DNA of 9,769 nt from Rhodoferax sp. UBA4127 (GTDB lineage Bacteria > Pseudomonadota > Gammaproteobacteria > Burkholderiales > Burkholderiaceae_C), in contig DFWT01000120.1 in NCBI GenBank assembly GCA_002381045.1, forward strand, positions 1-9,769. Direction: 5' to 3'. Below the pieces are notes generated by a model that saw nothing but the letters and a program-made list of their open reading frames with translations, did no database searches and was not told where the DNA came from. This document shows, piece after piece, positions 1 to 5,771 of this stretch; positions within the stretch are counted from its first letter, which is position 1, and each line of letters begins with the position of its first letter. Made by a program: the position numbers and the translations under genes.

Positions 1-1452
1 CGCGAACCCACCCTCGAACGCCTAAGCGTTGCCAAGTCTCTTTTGCTCACGCCATTTGACCTGGACGAGTCCCACCTGATTCGCGCGCTGGCCGAGATCA
101 AGGCGCACAAAGTGGATGAGGCGGACTTGTACTTCCAGTACACCCGTCACGAGGGCTGGAGCCTTGAGGAAGGCATTGTCAAAACTGGGTCGTTTTCAAT
201 TGACCAAGGTGTAGGAGTGCGCGCCGTCAGCGGCGAGAAAACAGCGTTCGCTTACTCCGACGATATCTCTGAAGTGTCCCTGCTGGATGCGGCTCGCACT
301 GTGCGAACAATTTCAAGCCTAGCCCAGGTGAGGCGGACCAAAGTAGCTACAAAAAAAATAGCTGTTTCGCGCACCCTTTACAACGGCCTGGACCCGATTG
401 CCAGCCTGGACAGCACAGCCAAGGTCAAGCTGCTGGAACGGGTTGAGCAACTGGCACGCGCCAAGGACCCGCGGGTGGCGCAGGTGATGGCTGGCCTGGC
501 TGGTGAATACGACGTGGTGATGGTCGCGCGGGCAGATGGCACGCTTGCAGCGGATGTGCGCCCGCTGGTGCGTTTGAGTGTCACTGTGATTGCCGAGCAG
601 GGCGGCCGACGTGAAATGGGCTCCGCAGGTGGCGGTGGTCGTTTTGGTTTTGCGTATTTTGATGAGGCGCAGATCAACCAGTATGTCGATGAGGCGGTGG
701 CAGCTGCGCTCACCAATCTGGAGGCACGCCCGGCACCGGCCGGCGAAATGACGGTGGTGTTAGGCCCGGGCTGGCCGGGCATCTTGTTGCATGAAGCGAT
801 TGGCCACGGGCTTGAGGGTGATTTCAACCGCAAGGGCTCCAGCGCCTTTAGTGGCCGGGTGGGACAACGGGTGGCCGCCAAAGGCGTCACTGTGCTGGAC
901 GACGGCACCATTTCGGACCGGCGCGGCTCGCTCAATGTGGACGATGAAGGCAATGCAAGTGGCCGCAATGTGCTGATTGAAGACGGCATTCTCAAGGGCT
1001 ATATCCAAGATGCCATGAATGCGCGGCTGATGGGTGTCAAACCCACTGGCAACGGCAGGCGCGAGAGTTATGCCCATGTGCCGATCCCGCGCATGACCAA
1101 CACCTATATGCTGGGCGGTGACAAAGCGCCCGAGGAAATTGTGGCCAGCATCAAGAAGGGTTTGTACGCCACCAATTTTGGCGGTGGTCAGGTGGATATC
1201 ACATCCGGCAAGTTCGTGTTCTCGGCCAGTCAAGCCTACTGGGTGGAAAACGGCAAGATCCTCTACCCAGTCAAGGGCGCCACCCTGGTGGGTAGCGGAC
1301 CCGAATGCCTCAAGCGCGTCAGCATGATTGGCAACGACATGAAGCTTGACAGCGGTGTGGGTACCTGTGGCAAAGAGGGTCAGAGCGTGCCGGTGGGGGT
1401 GGGGCAACCCACCTTGCGCATCGATGGTCTGACCGTGGGCGGCACCGCCTAA
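1..1452 (+). CDS. tldD: TldD metalloprotease, 5' end outside the window
   Basis: TldD is the catalytic subunit of the TldD/TldE (PmbA) zinc metalloprotease, known for processing modified peptides such as microcins and CcdA. The reading frame is open from base 1. The first visible codons (REPTLERLSVAKSLLL) fit the usual N-terminus of betaproteobacterial TldD, so the true start probably lies a few codons upstream; the TTG at 43 is unlikely to be the start. The conserved early segment DLYFQ...EGWSLEEGIVK is followed by the metal-binding HEAIGH at bases 790-807. The conserved C-terminal GTCGKEGQ, with a Cys at 1366-1368 that matches the third zinc ligand in the family, is also present. About 483 residues are visible, close to the usual 480. 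An A-rich inverted repeat is read in frame at 343-367 (see findings). The aroG control region follows within 50 bases, and no separate tldD terminator is seen before it, so tldD transcripts may run into the aroG attenuator. Confidence 0.95.
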   Translation, partial: REPTLERLSVAKSLLLTPFDLDESHLIRALAEIKAHKVDEADLYFQYTRHEGWSLEEGIVKTGSFSIDQGVGVRAVSGEKTAFAYSDDISEVSLLDAARTVRTISSLAQVRRTKVATKKIAVSRTLYNGLDPIASLDSTAKVKLLERVEQLARAKDPRVAQVMAGLAGEYDVVMVARADGTLAADVRPLVRLSVTVIAEQGGRREMGSAGGGGRFGFAYFDEAQINQYVDEAVAAALTNLEARPAPAGEMTVVLGPGWPGILLHEAIGHGLEGDFNRKGSSAFSGRVGQRVAAKGVTVLDDGTISDRRGSLNVDDEGNASGRNVLIEDGILKGYIQDAMNARLMGVKPTGNGRRESYAHVPIPRMTNTYMLGGDKAPEEIVASIKKGLYATNFGGGQVDITSGKFVFSASQAYWVENGKILYPVKGATLVGSGPECLKRVSMIGNDMKLDSGVGTCGKEGQSVPVGVGQPTLRIDGLTVGGTA

Positions 1453-1462
1453 GCTTGTCAGT

Positions 1463-1489
1463 TTGATGCGGTCAGGTCTGTGCTACATT
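1463..1489 (+). promoter_or_regulatory. candidate promoter of the aroG leader
   Basis: TTGATG (1463-1468) and TACATT (1484-1489) are separated by 15 bases. TACATT is preceded by TG one base upstream (1481-1482), an extended -10 arrangement. TTGTCA at 1455-1460 is another possible -35 but lies 23 bases away. Transcription would start about seven bases after the -10, at or next to the A of the leader ATG (1497). This is pattern matching only; the hexamers are imperfect and no start site has been measured. Confidence 0.4.
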
Positions 1490-1496
1490 CCAACCC

Positions 1497-1565
1497 ATGA
1501 AGTCAGGTCTGTTTTTCTTTAGCTACTTTTGGTTCTCAAGCGCCGTCGGCGGTAGAGAGTTCTGA
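1497..1565 (+). CDS. aromatic-rich leader peptide of aroG (22 aa)
   Basis: A short ORF starts at ATG 1497 and stops at TGA 1563-1565. Residues 6-13 read FFFSYFWF: five Phe, one Tyr and one Trp codon in eight, plus a final Phe codon before the stop. This composition is the hallmark of an attenuator leader peptide that senses charged aromatic tRNAs. It lies directly upstream of an intrinsic terminator (1595-1625) and of aroG, whose product makes the precursor of all three amino acids. No convincing Shine-Dalgarno sequence precedes the ATG, which may be the first codon of a leaderless transcript. The last codons overlap the antiterminator segment at 1545-1553, so a ribosome at the stop codon would cover that segment. 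The function is inferred from sequence and context. No gene symbol is assigned. Confidence 0.8.
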   Translation: MKSGLFFFSYFWFSSAVGGREF

Positions 1566-1607
1566 AACGTCCCTGAAAAAGCGTCCTGATCTCCAAAAAC
1601 CGCCGGC
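1545..1607 (+). promoter_or_regulatory. antiterminator pairing of the aroG attenuator
   Basis: GTCGGCGGT (1545-1553) can pair with ACCGCCGGC (1599-1607) as nine pairs, one of them G-U. This uses up the 5' arm of the terminator hairpin. The helix may extend through GAGA (1555-1558) with TCTC (1590-1593) across an internal loop. The seven bases CGGCGGT at 1547-1553 are identical to 1613-1619 in the terminator 3' arm, so the two compete for the same partner. A ribosome stalled at the aromatic codons (1512-1535) leaves 1545-1553 largely free; one that reaches the stop at 1563 masks it. Confidence 0.72.
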
Positions 1608-1625
1608 AACCCCGGCGGTTTTTTT
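1595..1625 (+). terminator. intrinsic terminator (attenuator) upstream of aroG
   Basis: AAAAACCGCCGG (1595-1606) and CCGGCGGTTTTT (1612-1623) form a perfect 12-bp stem with a GC-rich core and a five-base loop. A run of seven T (1619-1625) follows from the end of the core. It is a strong rho-independent terminator on the + strand, about 40 bases before the aroG start. Placed after an aromatic-rich leader ORF, it is best read as the regulated terminator of an attenuator; it would also stop read-through from tldD. Confidence 0.92.
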
Positions 1626-1662
1626 ATGTGTTTTTGATAACCACTTTGCAAGGAACCGTGCC

Positions 1663-2793
1663 ATGAATGCCAAAGCCACTGTCGACAAAGATGCCTGGGG
1701 CGCCACAGCCAATCCGTCCACCGACCGCACCAGTCAGACCGACAACGAACGCATCAAGGACATCACCGTGTTGCCTCCGCCCGAGCATTTGATCCGGTTC
1801 TTCCCGATCCACGGAACGCCGGTGGAAAAGATGATCAGCAGCACCCGGCGCCACATCCGCCAGATCATGGCAGGCAAGGATGACCGCCTGCTGGTGATCA
1901 TTGGGCCGTGTTCCATCCATGACCCGGCCGCCGCGATCGAGTACGCCCGCAGACTCAAAGTGCAGCGCGACAAATATGCCGACTCGTTGGAGATTGTGAT
2001 GCGGGTGTATTTTGAGAAACCCCGTACCACGGTGGGCTGGAAGGGGCTGATCAACGACCCGTACCTCGATGAGTCGTTCCGCATTGATGAAGGCCTGCGC
2101 ATTGCACGCCAACTGTTGATTGAAATTAACCGCCTTGGGTTGCCCGCGGCGGGCGAATTTCTGGATGTGATCTCGCCGCAGTACCTGGGTGACTTAATCT
2201 CCTGGGGCGCAATCGGCGCGCGTACCACTGAGAGTCAAGTGCACCGTGAACTGGCCTCTGGCTTGTCAGCGCCGATTGGTTTCAAGAACGGGACCGACGG
2301 CAACATTCGCATTGCTACCGACGCGATTCAGGCTGCTGCTGGCGCGCATCACTTTTTGTCGGTGCACAAGAGTGGTCAGGTGGCGATTGTTCAGACCCAG
2401 GGCAATACCGATTGCCATGTGATCCTGCGCGGCGGCAAGACACCCAACTACGATGAGGCTAGCGTCAAAGCCGCTTGCGCTGAACTTGAAAAAGCCAAGT
2501 TACCAGCCAGCCTGATGGTGGATTGCAGCCATGCCAACAGCAGCAAACAGCATGAAAAGCAGTTGGAAGTGGCGCGCGACATTGCCAGCCAGATCGCCGG
2601 TGGGTCGCACCAGGTGTTTGGTGTGATGGTGGAGAGCCATCTCAGCGCTGGCGCACAAAAGTTCACGCCCGGTAAAGACAAGACCGACAAGCTGGAGTAC
2701 GGCAAAAGTATCACCGACGCCTGCCTGGGCTGGGACGACTCGCTGGCGTGTTTGGAAGTGTTGTCGAAAGCGGTCTTGGCTCGCCGCAAGTAA
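1663..2793 (+). CDS. aroG: DAHP synthase, class I (AroF/G/H type)
   Basis: 3-deoxy-D-arabino-heptulosonate-7-phosphate synthase condenses phosphoenolpyruvate with erythrose 4-phosphate, the first committed step of the shikimate pathway, in the cytoplasm. Family blocks seen in order are LLVIIGPCSIHDP, MRVYFEKPRTTVGWKG, GLPAAGEFLD, GARTTESQVHRE, GFKNGTDG, CHVILRGGK, DCSHANSSK and GVMVESHL. The 376 residues exceed E. coli AroG (350) mainly by an N-terminal extension of about 25 residues and a few internal ones. The ATG at 1663 is preceded by AAGGA (1650-1654) at good spacing. Asp and Pro of the FLDVISPQ segment match positions (146 and 150) where E. coli AroG feedback-resistant mutations map, so feedback control is plausible, but the effector (Phe, Tyr or Trp) cannot be read from sequence. 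Expression appears to be set by the upstream attenuator. The symbol could equally be aroF or aroH. Confidence 0.96.
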   Translation: MNAKATVDKDAWGATANPSTDRTSQTDNERIKDITVLPPPEHLIRFFPIHGTPVEKMISSTRRHIRQIMAGKDDRLLVIIGPCSIHDPAAAIEYARRLKVQRDKYADSLEIVMRVYFEKPRTTVGWKGLINDPYLDESFRIDEGLRIARQLLIEINRLGLPAAGEFLDVISPQYLGDLISWGAIGARTTESQVHRELASGLSAPIGFKNGTDGNIRIATDAIQAAAGAHHFLSVHKSGQVAIVQTQGNTDCHVILRGGKTPNYDEASVKAACAELEKAKLPASLMVDCSHANSSKQHEKQLEVARDIASQIAGGSHQVFGVMVESHLSAGAQKFTPGKDKTDKLEYGKSITDACLGWDDSLACLEVLSKAVLARRK

Positions 2794-2847
2794 ACCGCTT
2801 GTGGTTCCGCCATTCATGAAGGTGTTCGGGCGTCAATGCATCATGGA

Positions 2848-2913
2848 GGCTGGGTGCTCTGCTCCGTGTCACCCGCCCTGCGGGCTCCTTCGTAACCAGC
2901 AGAACACCCAGCC
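2848..2913. repeat. long inverted repeat between convergent aroG and mpl
   Basis: Two 16-base arms, 2848-2863 and 2898-2913, are complementary except for one C/A mismatch (2857 with 2904). They enclose 34 bases that hold a second hairpin, CCCGC (2872-2876) with GCGGG (2880-2884). The element lies 54 bases after the aroG stop and 10 bases beyond the mpl stop, so it could end both transcripts, though neither side has a clear U-tract. Bases 2856-2878 recur, inverted, inside mpl at 3899-3921, which marks it as a dispersed repeat rather than a simple terminator. Confidence 0.75.
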
Positions 2914-2923
2914 ACCCTGACTT

Positions 2924-4411
2924 TCAGGTCGGGCTTGACAGCGCCTGCAACAGCTTGGCGTGCACACCACCAAAGCCGCCATTGCTCATGCACAGGATCT
3001 GATCGCCACCTCGAGCAGCTCGGCTAACCTGCTCGACCAGGGTTGCAATGTTGTCGGCCACCACCGCGCGTGGCCCCATGGGCGCCAAAGCCTCATTGGC
3101 GTCCCAGCCCAGCCCGCCGCTGTGGCAAAACGCCAGGTCCGCGTTTTCCAGACTCCAAGGCAACTGTGACTTCAAGGTGCCAAGCTTCATGGTGTTGGAG
3201 CGTGGCTCAAACACCGCCAGGATGCGTTGACCGGGTTGGAGTGTTTTGCGCAAGCCATCCACCGTGGTGCGTATGGCAGTGGGATGGTGAGCGAAGTCAT
3301 CAAACACCGTGATGTCACCGCTTGCGGTGTGGACGGTGCCGCGCAGCTCCATGCGGCGTTTGACATTCTCAAATTGGCCAAGTGCTTGTGCCGCGACGGA
3401 CGGTGCCACACCGACATGGTCCGCTGCGGCAATCGCTGCCAAGGCATTGAGCTGGTTGTGGGTGCCCGTCAACGCCCAACTAACATGGCCCACCACCTGG
3501 CCTTGCTGCAACACATCAAAGTCACTGTCGTTGCCATGGGCCGTGAAGTCACTGACCGCGGCGCCAAAGCTACGCACCTCGCTCCAGCAGCCCTGATGAA
3601 GAACTCGGGCCAAGCTTTCCTCCAGCCCATTGACAATGACCCGACCGCTGCCGTGCGGGCCACGGCCTGGCACAGTACGCACCAAGTGGTGAAATTGACG
3701 CTCAATCGCTGTCAGGTCATCAAAAATGTCGGCGTGATCGAACTCCAGGTTGTTCAGGACTGCGGTGCGTGGCCGGTAGTGCACAAACTTGCTGCGCTTG
3801 TCGAAGAAGGCGGTGTCGTATTCGTCAGCTTCGATCACGAAGAGAGGGTTGCGGGGCGGTACAGGGTTCAGCGCAGGTAAAGGAGGCGCCTGCAACGCGG
3901 GCGGGGGACACGGAGCAGAGCCCGCTGACGCCCTGCCGCCCAGCCGAGCCGAGACACCAAAATTCAATGGCACGCCGCCTACCAAAAAGCCGGGTTGCGT
4001 TCCTACCGCCTCCAGAATCCAGGTGGTCATGGCGGTGGTGGTGGTTTTTCCGTGGGTGCCTGCGATGGCAATCACATGTCGGCCATGCAGCACGTGTTCC
4101 GCCAGCCATTGCGGTCCGCTGGTGTAAGCGACACCCGCATCCAGAATGGCTTCCATCAGCGGAAACTTTGCGCTGCCGTCTGCCAGATGCGCGCGGCTCA
4201 CGACGTTGCCCACCACGAACACGTCCGGTTTCAGAGCCAGTTGATCAGCGCCAAAGCCTTCGATAAGCTCAATGCCCAAGGCACGAAGCTGGTCGCTCAT
4301 TGGGGGATACACCCCGGCGTCACAGCCAGTGACCGTGTGCCCTGCCTCACGGGCCAATGCCGCCAAACCGCCCATGAACGTGCCGCAAATACCCAGAATA
4401 TGAATGTGCAT
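2924..4411 (-). CDS. mpl: Mpl, UDP-MurNAc:tripeptide ligase, with a proline-rich insertion
   Basis: Mpl joins L-Ala-gamma-D-Glu-meso-DAP recovered from old peptidoglycan to UDP-MurNAc, returning it to cell-wall synthesis. Seen in order: the N-terminal HILGICGTFMGGLA; the Mur-ligase ATP loop GTHGKTTTT (residues 118-126); ADEYDTAFFDKRSKFVHYRP (from about 195); NNLEFDHADIF; HNQLNALAA; and FDDFAHHPTAI in the C-terminal domain. GICGTFMGG and the DAFFDKRSK-type segment separate Mpl from MurC. At 495 residues it is nearly 40 longer than E. coli Mpl (457). Most of the excess is a Pro/Ala-rich stretch at residues 160-189, between LGG and FVIEADEYD, two segments that are nearly adjacent in other Mpl proteins as I recall them. 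The start at 4411 gives the expected MHIHILGICG. The gene is convergent with aroG and divergent from the gene at 4502. Confidence 0.95.
   Translation of the reverse strand: MHIHILGICGTFMGGLAALAREAGHTVTGCDAGVYPPMSDQLRALGIELIEGFGADQLALKPDVFVVGNVVSRAHLADGSAKFPLMEAILDAGVAYTSGPQWLAEHVLHGRHVIAIAGTHGKTTTTAMTTWILEAVGTQPGFLVGGVPLNFGVSARLGGRASAGSAPCPPPALQAPPLPALNPVPPRNPLFVIEADEYDTAFFDKRSKFVHYRPRTAVLNNLEFDHADIFDDLTAIERQFHHLVRTVPGRGPHGSGRVIVNGLEESLARVLHQGCWSEVRSFGAAVSDFTAHGNDSDFDVLQQGQVVGHVSWALTGTHNQLNALAAIAAADHVGVAPSVAAQALGQFENVKRRMELRGTVHTASGDITVFDDFAHHPTAIRTTVDGLRKTLQPGQRILAVFEPRSNTMKLGTLKSQLPWSLENADLAFCHSGGLGWDANEALAPMGPRAVVADNIATLVEQVSRAARGGDQILCMSNGGFGGVHAKLLQALSSPT
3845..3934 (-). repeat. in-frame repeat-derived insertion in mpl
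   Basis: This stretch encodes residues about 160-189 of Mpl, rich in Pro and Ala (for example CPPPALQAPPLPAL). Its bases 3899-3921, read on the minus strand, match 2856-2878 in the aroG-mpl intergenic repeat at 22 of 23 positions. After the match the two copies keep patchy similarity (TGC, CTCCTT, ACC). It also contains the complementary arms GCGGGC (3897-3902) and GCCCGC (3919-3924). The exact ends of the insertion are estimates from the protein. Confidence 0.65.
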
Positions 4412-4428
4412 GCTCAGATTTTAGGTCG

Positions 4429-4441
4429 GCACCCAGGGTGC
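4429..4441. repeat. 13-base palindrome between divergent genes
   Basis: GCACCC-A-GGGTGC is a perfect inverted repeat about a single central base, in the 90-base gap between the divergent mpl and the gene at 4502. It could be a binding site for a dimeric regulator of one or both promoters. A hairpin is less likely because the loop would be too small without opening pairs. No clear -35/-10 pair was found in this gap. Confidence 0.3.
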
Positions 4442-4501
4442 GCGGGGTCAGCATTCCGGGATTCGTGCGGCAGCCGGGAATCAGGGCAAAATACGAGTCA
4501 T

Positions 4502-5095
4502 ATGTCTGATGCCGTTGCTGAAATCGCTGGAATGGCTGCGAGTTGGGTCGTTGATGAGGGGTTGGAGTATGGACCAGCCAAACGCCGCGCAGCGAAGCAA
4601 TTGGGGCTTGGCGGCCGCGTGCCTTTGCCATCCAATGAGGCGCTTGAAGACGCGGTCGTGGAATACATCAGTCTTTTTTGCGCGGAAACCCAAGCGGTTG
4701 AGTTGGCGGCTTTGCGTCGCTTAGCGTTGTCCTGGATGAACCGATTGGCAGCTTTTCGTCCTCATTTGAGTGGGGCGGTCTGGCGTGGGACGGCTACAAG
4801 ACATTCCGATATTTACCTGCAATTGTTTTGCGATGACAGCAAATCGCCAGAGATTCTCTTGATTGACCAGGGCGCCAAGTACTTGGCACGCACAGTGATC
4901 GGGTTTCAAGGAAAAGAAGTGGATACTTTAAGTGTGCATGCGTTTTGTACTGAGTTGAGCGAAGACATAGGAGTGCATTTGATGATTCATGATTTCGACG
5001 ATATGCGCGGTGCGCTTCAAGCTGACGCCAAGGGTCGCTCGCCGCGTGGCGATGCGGCGGCACTCAAACGGTTACTGAGTGGGGTGCCTGTATGA
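4502..5095 (+). CDS. conserved protein, degenerate nucleotidyltransferase-like motif
   Basis: This 197-residue protein of unknown function resembles conserved betaproteobacterial proteins found next to mpl or tlpA, as far as I recall. The start at 4502 gives MSDAVAEIAG; the frame is open further upstream, but that part runs antisense through mpl and shows no protein-like character. Residues 96-107, GTATRHSDIYLQ, resemble the G[ST]-x6-SD-I-D-L signature of minimal nucleotidyltransferases, but the second Asp is Tyr. A later Asp sits in LLIDQ (residue 122). The N-terminal third is helical and charged. No signal peptide or membrane segment is seen, so it is probably cytoplasmic. Its stop overlaps the next start (ATGA, 5092-5095), implying translational coupling with the TlpA-like gene. 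Only weak Shine-Dalgarno-like bases (GAG, 4495-4497) precede it. A nucleotide-binding or catalytic role is a guess. Confidence 0.82.
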   Translation: MSDAVAEIAGMAASWVVDEGLEYGPAKRRAAKQLGLGGRVPLPSNEALEDAVVEYISLFCAETQAVELAALRRLALSWMNRLAAFRPHLSGAVWRGTATRHSDIYLQLFCDDSKSPEILLIDQGAKYLARTVIGFQGKEVDTLSVHAFCTELSEDIGVHLMIHDFDDMRGALQADAKGRSPRGDAAALKRLLSGVPV

Positions 5096-5646
5096 GCGCT
5101 TGGGCCAACGCCGCAGATACCGGACGGCGTCAGTGGCTTGCCGGTGTGGGCGCGCTTGGGTTGGTCGGTCTGAGCGGTGGTTTGGTCTCGTGCTCGAAAC
5201 CCTCAGAAGTGCCGAAATTGACCGAGGCGGAAACCCGCTTTTGGCAACAAACGTTCCCCACTCTTCCTGAGGGCAACTTGGCTACGGTGTCTCTGAAAGG
5301 CAAACCATTGGTGCTCAATTTTTGGGCGACTTGGTGTCCACCATGCGTAGAAGAATTGCCGTTATTGAACGCTTTTTATCAGGAAAACAAGACTAAAGGT
5401 TGGCAAGTTCTGGGTTTGGCAGTGGATCAAGTTGGGCCTGTGACCCGATTTTTGGTGCAAAATCCGCTGACTTTTTCGATTGCGATGGCTGGATTTGCCG
5501 GTACGGAGGTGAGCCAATCTTTGGGTAATGTAAGTGGTGGGCTGCCATTTACCGTGGTTTTTGGAGCTGGCGGAAATGTATTGCATCGTAAGATGGGTAG
5601 GCTCAATGCCGATGACTTGCGTGCTTGGACTGCTATTCCAGTTTGA
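5092..5646 (+). CDS. TlpA/ResA-family thiol-disulfide oxidoreductase, probable lipoprotein
   Basis: This 184-residue protein has a thioredoxin fold. The active site is WCPPC (residues 81-85) in the context LVLNFWATWCPPCVEELP, and the cis-proline loop is GGLPFTVV (Pro152). WCPPC is typical of TlpA/ResA-type reductases, which act outside the cytoplasmic membrane, often reducing cytochrome c or other periplasmic thiols. The N-terminus has paired arginines (GRRQWL, 12-13), a hydrophobic run (about 16-32) and a lipobox-like LVSC with Cys34, so it is probably a lipid-anchored envelope protein. Ser follows the Cys, which in Lol sorting does not specify inner-membrane retention. Synthesis is probably coupled to the upstream gene by the ATGA overlap. 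Codons are visibly more AT-rich than in accC or tldD. The exact substrate cannot be read from sequence. Confidence 0.92.
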   Translation: MSAWANAADTGRRQWLAGVGALGLVGLSGGLVSCSKPSEVPKLTEAETRFWQQTFPTLPEGNLATVSLKGKPLVLNFWATWCPPCVEELPLLNAFYQENKTKGWQVLGLAVDQVGPVTRFLVQNPLTFSIAMAGFAGTEVSQSLGNVSGGLPFTVVFGAGGNVLHRKMGRLNADDLRAWTAIPV

Positions 5647-5673
5647 GTTTTTGACCGCATTTAAAGGTAAAAT
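5643..5673 (+). promoter_or_regulatory. weak candidate promoter of the accB operon
   Basis: TAAAAT (5668-5673) is a good -10. TTGAGT (5643-5648) lies 19 bases upstream, at the end of the tlpA-like gene. The better -35 hexamer TTGACC (5651-5656) is only 11 bases away, too close for a standard promoter. The 125-base gap is AT-rich around these sites, and a leader of about 90 bases would result. A promoter somewhere here is likely; its exact position is uncertain. Confidence 0.3.
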
Positions 5674-5771
5674 AGGGCGGATTTAAAAAGAGATGGCGTT
5701 ATTTACTGCCTTGTAGTCAAATTTTAAGAGTCGGTCTGCCAAAGGACTGCTCTCACACCGTTGGAGAAGTT

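Noticed and set aside
43..45. TTG as the true tldD start
   Set aside because: The 14 in-frame codons before it match the usual TldD N-terminus, so the gene is cut by the window edge instead.
760..1407. Minus-strand ORF of 215 codons within tldD
   Set aside because: It is fully antisense to the conserved catalytic half of TldD and has no recognisable domain.
1519..1532. TTAGCTACTTTTGG as a second copy of the TAGCT-type repeat
   Set aside because: Only one arm matches and there is no inverted partner; the bases are explained by the aromatic codons of the leader peptide.
3227..3880. Long plus-strand ORF of 217 codons antisense to mpl
   Set aside because: It lies wholly inside mpl, whose protein is well conserved, and its translation shows no recognisable family; it is a shadow of GC-rich codon structure.
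3995..4501. Upstream extension of the gene at 4502
   Set aside because: The open frame upstream is antisense to mpl and not protein-like; ATG 4502 gives a sensible compact protein outside mpl.
5729..5753. Possible AGTC/GACT hairpin in the accB leader as a regulatory element
   Set aside because: The stem has only four continuous pairs and no terminator follows; it is too weak to call.
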